In this document: one piece after another, positions 62,631 through 64,000 of the stretch | Numbering within the stretch: the first letter of the stretch is position 1 | How the letters are laid out: each line of letters begins with the position of its first letter | NCBI GenBank assembly: GCA_021648745.1 | Contig: JAKISE010000002.1 | Coordinates: 1-64,000, forward strand | Source: Cyclobacteriaceae bacterium | Lineage (GTDB): Bacteria > Bacteroidota > Bacteroidia > Cytophagales > Cyclobacteriaceae | Length of the DNA: 64,000 nucleotides | Direction: 5' to 3' | Position numbers and translations under genes: made by a program | The notes under the pieces: model-generated | The model's input: the letters and a program-made list of their open reading frames with translations, nothing else | The model's database searches: none | What the model was told of the DNA's origin: nothing

Positions 62631-63563
62631 TTACTTGCTATATATGTTAGTCTGTTCACACACTGTTTTTATTTTATCAAAGTCAGCATAATAACCCAAT
62701 TTCCCAGCAATCGTCCAATCTAAACAAGCTCCTTCTTTATCACCTAGGGTCATTTTGGTATTCCCACGTTTAGAATAATAGGTTCCATCAGTTGGGTTTA
62801 GCTCAATTGCCGATGTATAATTTATTAATGCTTCATCAAACCTACCTAATGTATCGAGGGTATTGCCTTTTAAGAAATAACTGTCAGACACTTCTGGATT
62901 GAGCCCTATTGATAAATCAAAATTATGAAGCGCTTCATCAAATTGCTTTATCATCAATTCAACTTTACCTTTATGAATATAATAACCATAGAATGAGGGG
63001 TTTAACTTAATAACTTGATTGATTAGCTCTAGTGCTTTCTTGTATTCCGTATTATCATAGGTAGCCAGAAATAAACGATACAAATTTTCTTCTGTTGGTA
63101 TATCTCCAAGTGCTAACTTATAATAGGCTAAAGCTCCTTTAATGTCTCCTGTGGCTGCCTTGGCCTTAGCTACTACCAAATGGTCGGAGGAGCTCGGGGT
63201 AGATTTTGACCCTAGATATGCTTCAAAGGATTGCAGTGCTTTAGTAGACTGGTCGAGCTGCTGATGAGCAAATCCTTTATACATAAAGCATTTAATCATG
63301 TTCTCATCGGTAATTAACGCTTTGTTAAAATCTGCAATGGCTAATTCATAATTACCTATTTTGTAATTTGCTAGGCCCCTGTAATAATAAGCTAAGCTAA
63401 ATTCCGGGTCTTTTTCTAAGCTTTTAGTGAAATATTCTATGGAGACCTCCTTATTAATAATTATATAGTTAAAACCCTTATTAAACAGAAAAGAAGCTGT
63501 TTCTTGCGCCTTTAACTGGGTAGAAGCTATGAGTATGAAGAATGCGAGTATTGTCTTTGACAT
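62631..63563 (-). CDS. Exported TPR-repeat protein
   Basis: 310 aa. Signal peptide 1-19 (ILAFFILIASTQLKAQ). Seven or so TPR units follow (SLAYYYRGLANYKIGNYELA, NMIKCFMYKGFAHQQLDQS, SDSYFLKGNTLDTLGRFDEAL, GTYYSKRGNTKMTLGDKEGA). Periplasmic or surface protein-protein adaptor of unknown partner. A miniature element begins 12 bases upstream of its ATG and occupies its promoter region. Confidence 0.85.
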   Translation of the reverse strand: MSKTILAFFILIASTQLKAQETASFLFNKGFNYIIINKEVSIEYFTKSLEKDPEFSLAYYYRGLANYKIGNYELAIADFNKALITDENMIKCFMYKGFAHQQLDQSTKALQSFEAYLGSKSTPSSSDHLVVAKAKAATGDIKGALAYYKLALGDIPTEENLYRLFLATYDNTEYKKALELINQVIKLNPSFYGYYIHKGKVELMIKQFDEALHNFDLSIGLNPEVSDSYFLKGNTLDTLGRFDEALINYTSAIELNPTDGTYYSKRGNTKMTLGDKEGACLDWTIAGKLGYYADFDKIKTVCEQTNIYSK

Positions 63564-63575
63564 CTAAAAAGTATA

Positions 63576-63721
63576 AACCTGAATTTGACCTAAGGAATGC
63601 TGGTTATGAGTTGTAAAATTAGTGTTTTTTTTAACTGCTTTCACAACATATCATTCAATACCAAATAAAGGGTGGGTAGGTATGATCCTCTGTAGAGCTT
63701 AGGGTTATTATAACTTAGGTT
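63576..63721. mobile_element. Degenerate miniature element with IS982-like ends
   Basis: The left end, AACCTGAATTTGACCTAAGG at 63576, differs from the IS end at 39182 at only two of 20 positions. The right end, read inward from 63721, is AACCTAAGTTATAATAACC, more diverged. At 146 bp it has no coding capacity. No clear target duplication. Confidence 0.6.
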
Positions 63722-64000
63722 AGTAATTTTATTTCAAACGGGATATTTATAATGTCTTTATAATCTTCCCCAGAATCCTTAATTTCCTCATCATCTTTTT
63801 CGTAGTACCATTCAATAAGCACTTCAGTTGTGGGTGAATGCAAATTTTCGAGTTGCTTAAAAATGTCTACTAGGCATTTACTTGTGCTTGTGTTAAAATA
63901 CTCCAATGTTACTTTAACAATTGTTTTTGGCTTAGGTTTAGCATTGCAATAGTCACAAATTAGATTTTCTAAATGTTTATAGAAACTAATTGGATTTTCA
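63715..64000 (-). CDS. SiaC-family (DUF1987) regulatory phosphoprotein, 3' part
   Basis: Runs off the window end; the first codons are missing. 94 codons are visible: ENPISFYKHLENLI, KPKTIVKVTLEYFNTSTSKC, LVDIFKQLENLH, VLIEWYYEKDDEE and DSGEDYKDIINIPFEIKLL. This matches the DUF1987/SiaC core, in which the Ser-Thr-Ser near LEYFNTSTSK is the phosphosite region. SiaC acts with a SiaA/SiaB phosphatase-kinase pair to control a diguanylate cyclase; here the partners would lie beyond 64000. The stop codon and last codon lie inside the end of the miniature element. Confidence 0.88.
   Translation of the reverse strand, partial: ENPISFYKHLENLICDYCNAKPKPKTIVKVTLEYFNTSTSKCLVDIFKQLENLHSPTTEVLIEWYYEKDDEEIKDSGEDYKDIINIPFEIKLLT

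Overview
The window comes from a Bacteroidota chromosome, most likely a marine or aquatic Cytophagales/Flammeovirgaceae-type bacterium. The evidence is low GC, several Bacteroidota -7 boxes (TAnnTTTG), type IX secretion (T9SS) sorting domains of type A and type B, PorP/SprF-family proteins next to giant adhesins, SusC-free beta-barrel and S74-type surface proteins, and Bacteroidota-type housekeeping genes (SiaC/DUF1987, acyl-CoA-binding protein, SPFH protein). I saw no rRNA or tRNA gene.

Layout. 130-5004: a T9SS cargo protein, then pta and ackA (acetyl-CoA to acetate, ATP-forming). 5005-20861: an accessory defence island made of decayed and intact small modules: a parD with one nonsense codon, a duplicated and truncated HTH plus type IIG restriction gene, fragments of an AAA ATPase and of rhuM, a DUF2130 protein, a nucleotidyltransferase toxin pair, and a higBA pair with a frameshifted toxin. 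Then comes an intact operon: small HTH regulator, 1057-aa type IIG restriction-methylase, and two adjacent reverse transcriptases that I identify as a DRT3 (UG3 + UG8) antiphage system. Directly behind the second RT is a compact structured RNA that exposes an ACACACA tract and ends in a strong terminator-like hairpin. This fits the DRT3 template RNA. A DUF2779 nuclease-like gene and a small partner follow. Several long and short repeats link the modules and show repeated recombination. The island ends in about 1 kb of non-coding, hairpin-rich DNA.

20862-27628: a TPR protein and gyrA, then envelope proteins of unknown role. 27826-51132: a large surface/adhesin region: a SPOR-OmpA protein, a five-repeat T9SS cargo, two paralogous PorP/SprF + BspA-like giant adhesin modules (33294-38909 and 41460-46898), a small T9SS protein, a PorT-like barrel, and a self-cleaving (peptidase S74) trimeric stalk protein. 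Between the two paralogous modules lies an IS982-family element inserted inside an older miniature element with related ends, plus a histidine-kinase-like gene that looks truncated at its 5' end.

51259-64000: ordinary core genes: thiL, methylmalonyl-CoA epimerase, an IscA/SufA-type protein, miaA, a dipeptide epimerase, radical SAM, TauE-type exporter, rsmE, acyl-CoA-binding protein, gltA, an SPFH/prohibitin protein, a TPR protein, and the 3' part of a siaC-like gene. Miniature elements with the same ends as the IS982 element abut or supply stop codons here.

The most notable system is the composite restriction + DRT3 + ncRNA operon at 10299-17457 with its possible nuclease accessory genes to 19860. 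All calls are by reading the sequence; no database search was possible.
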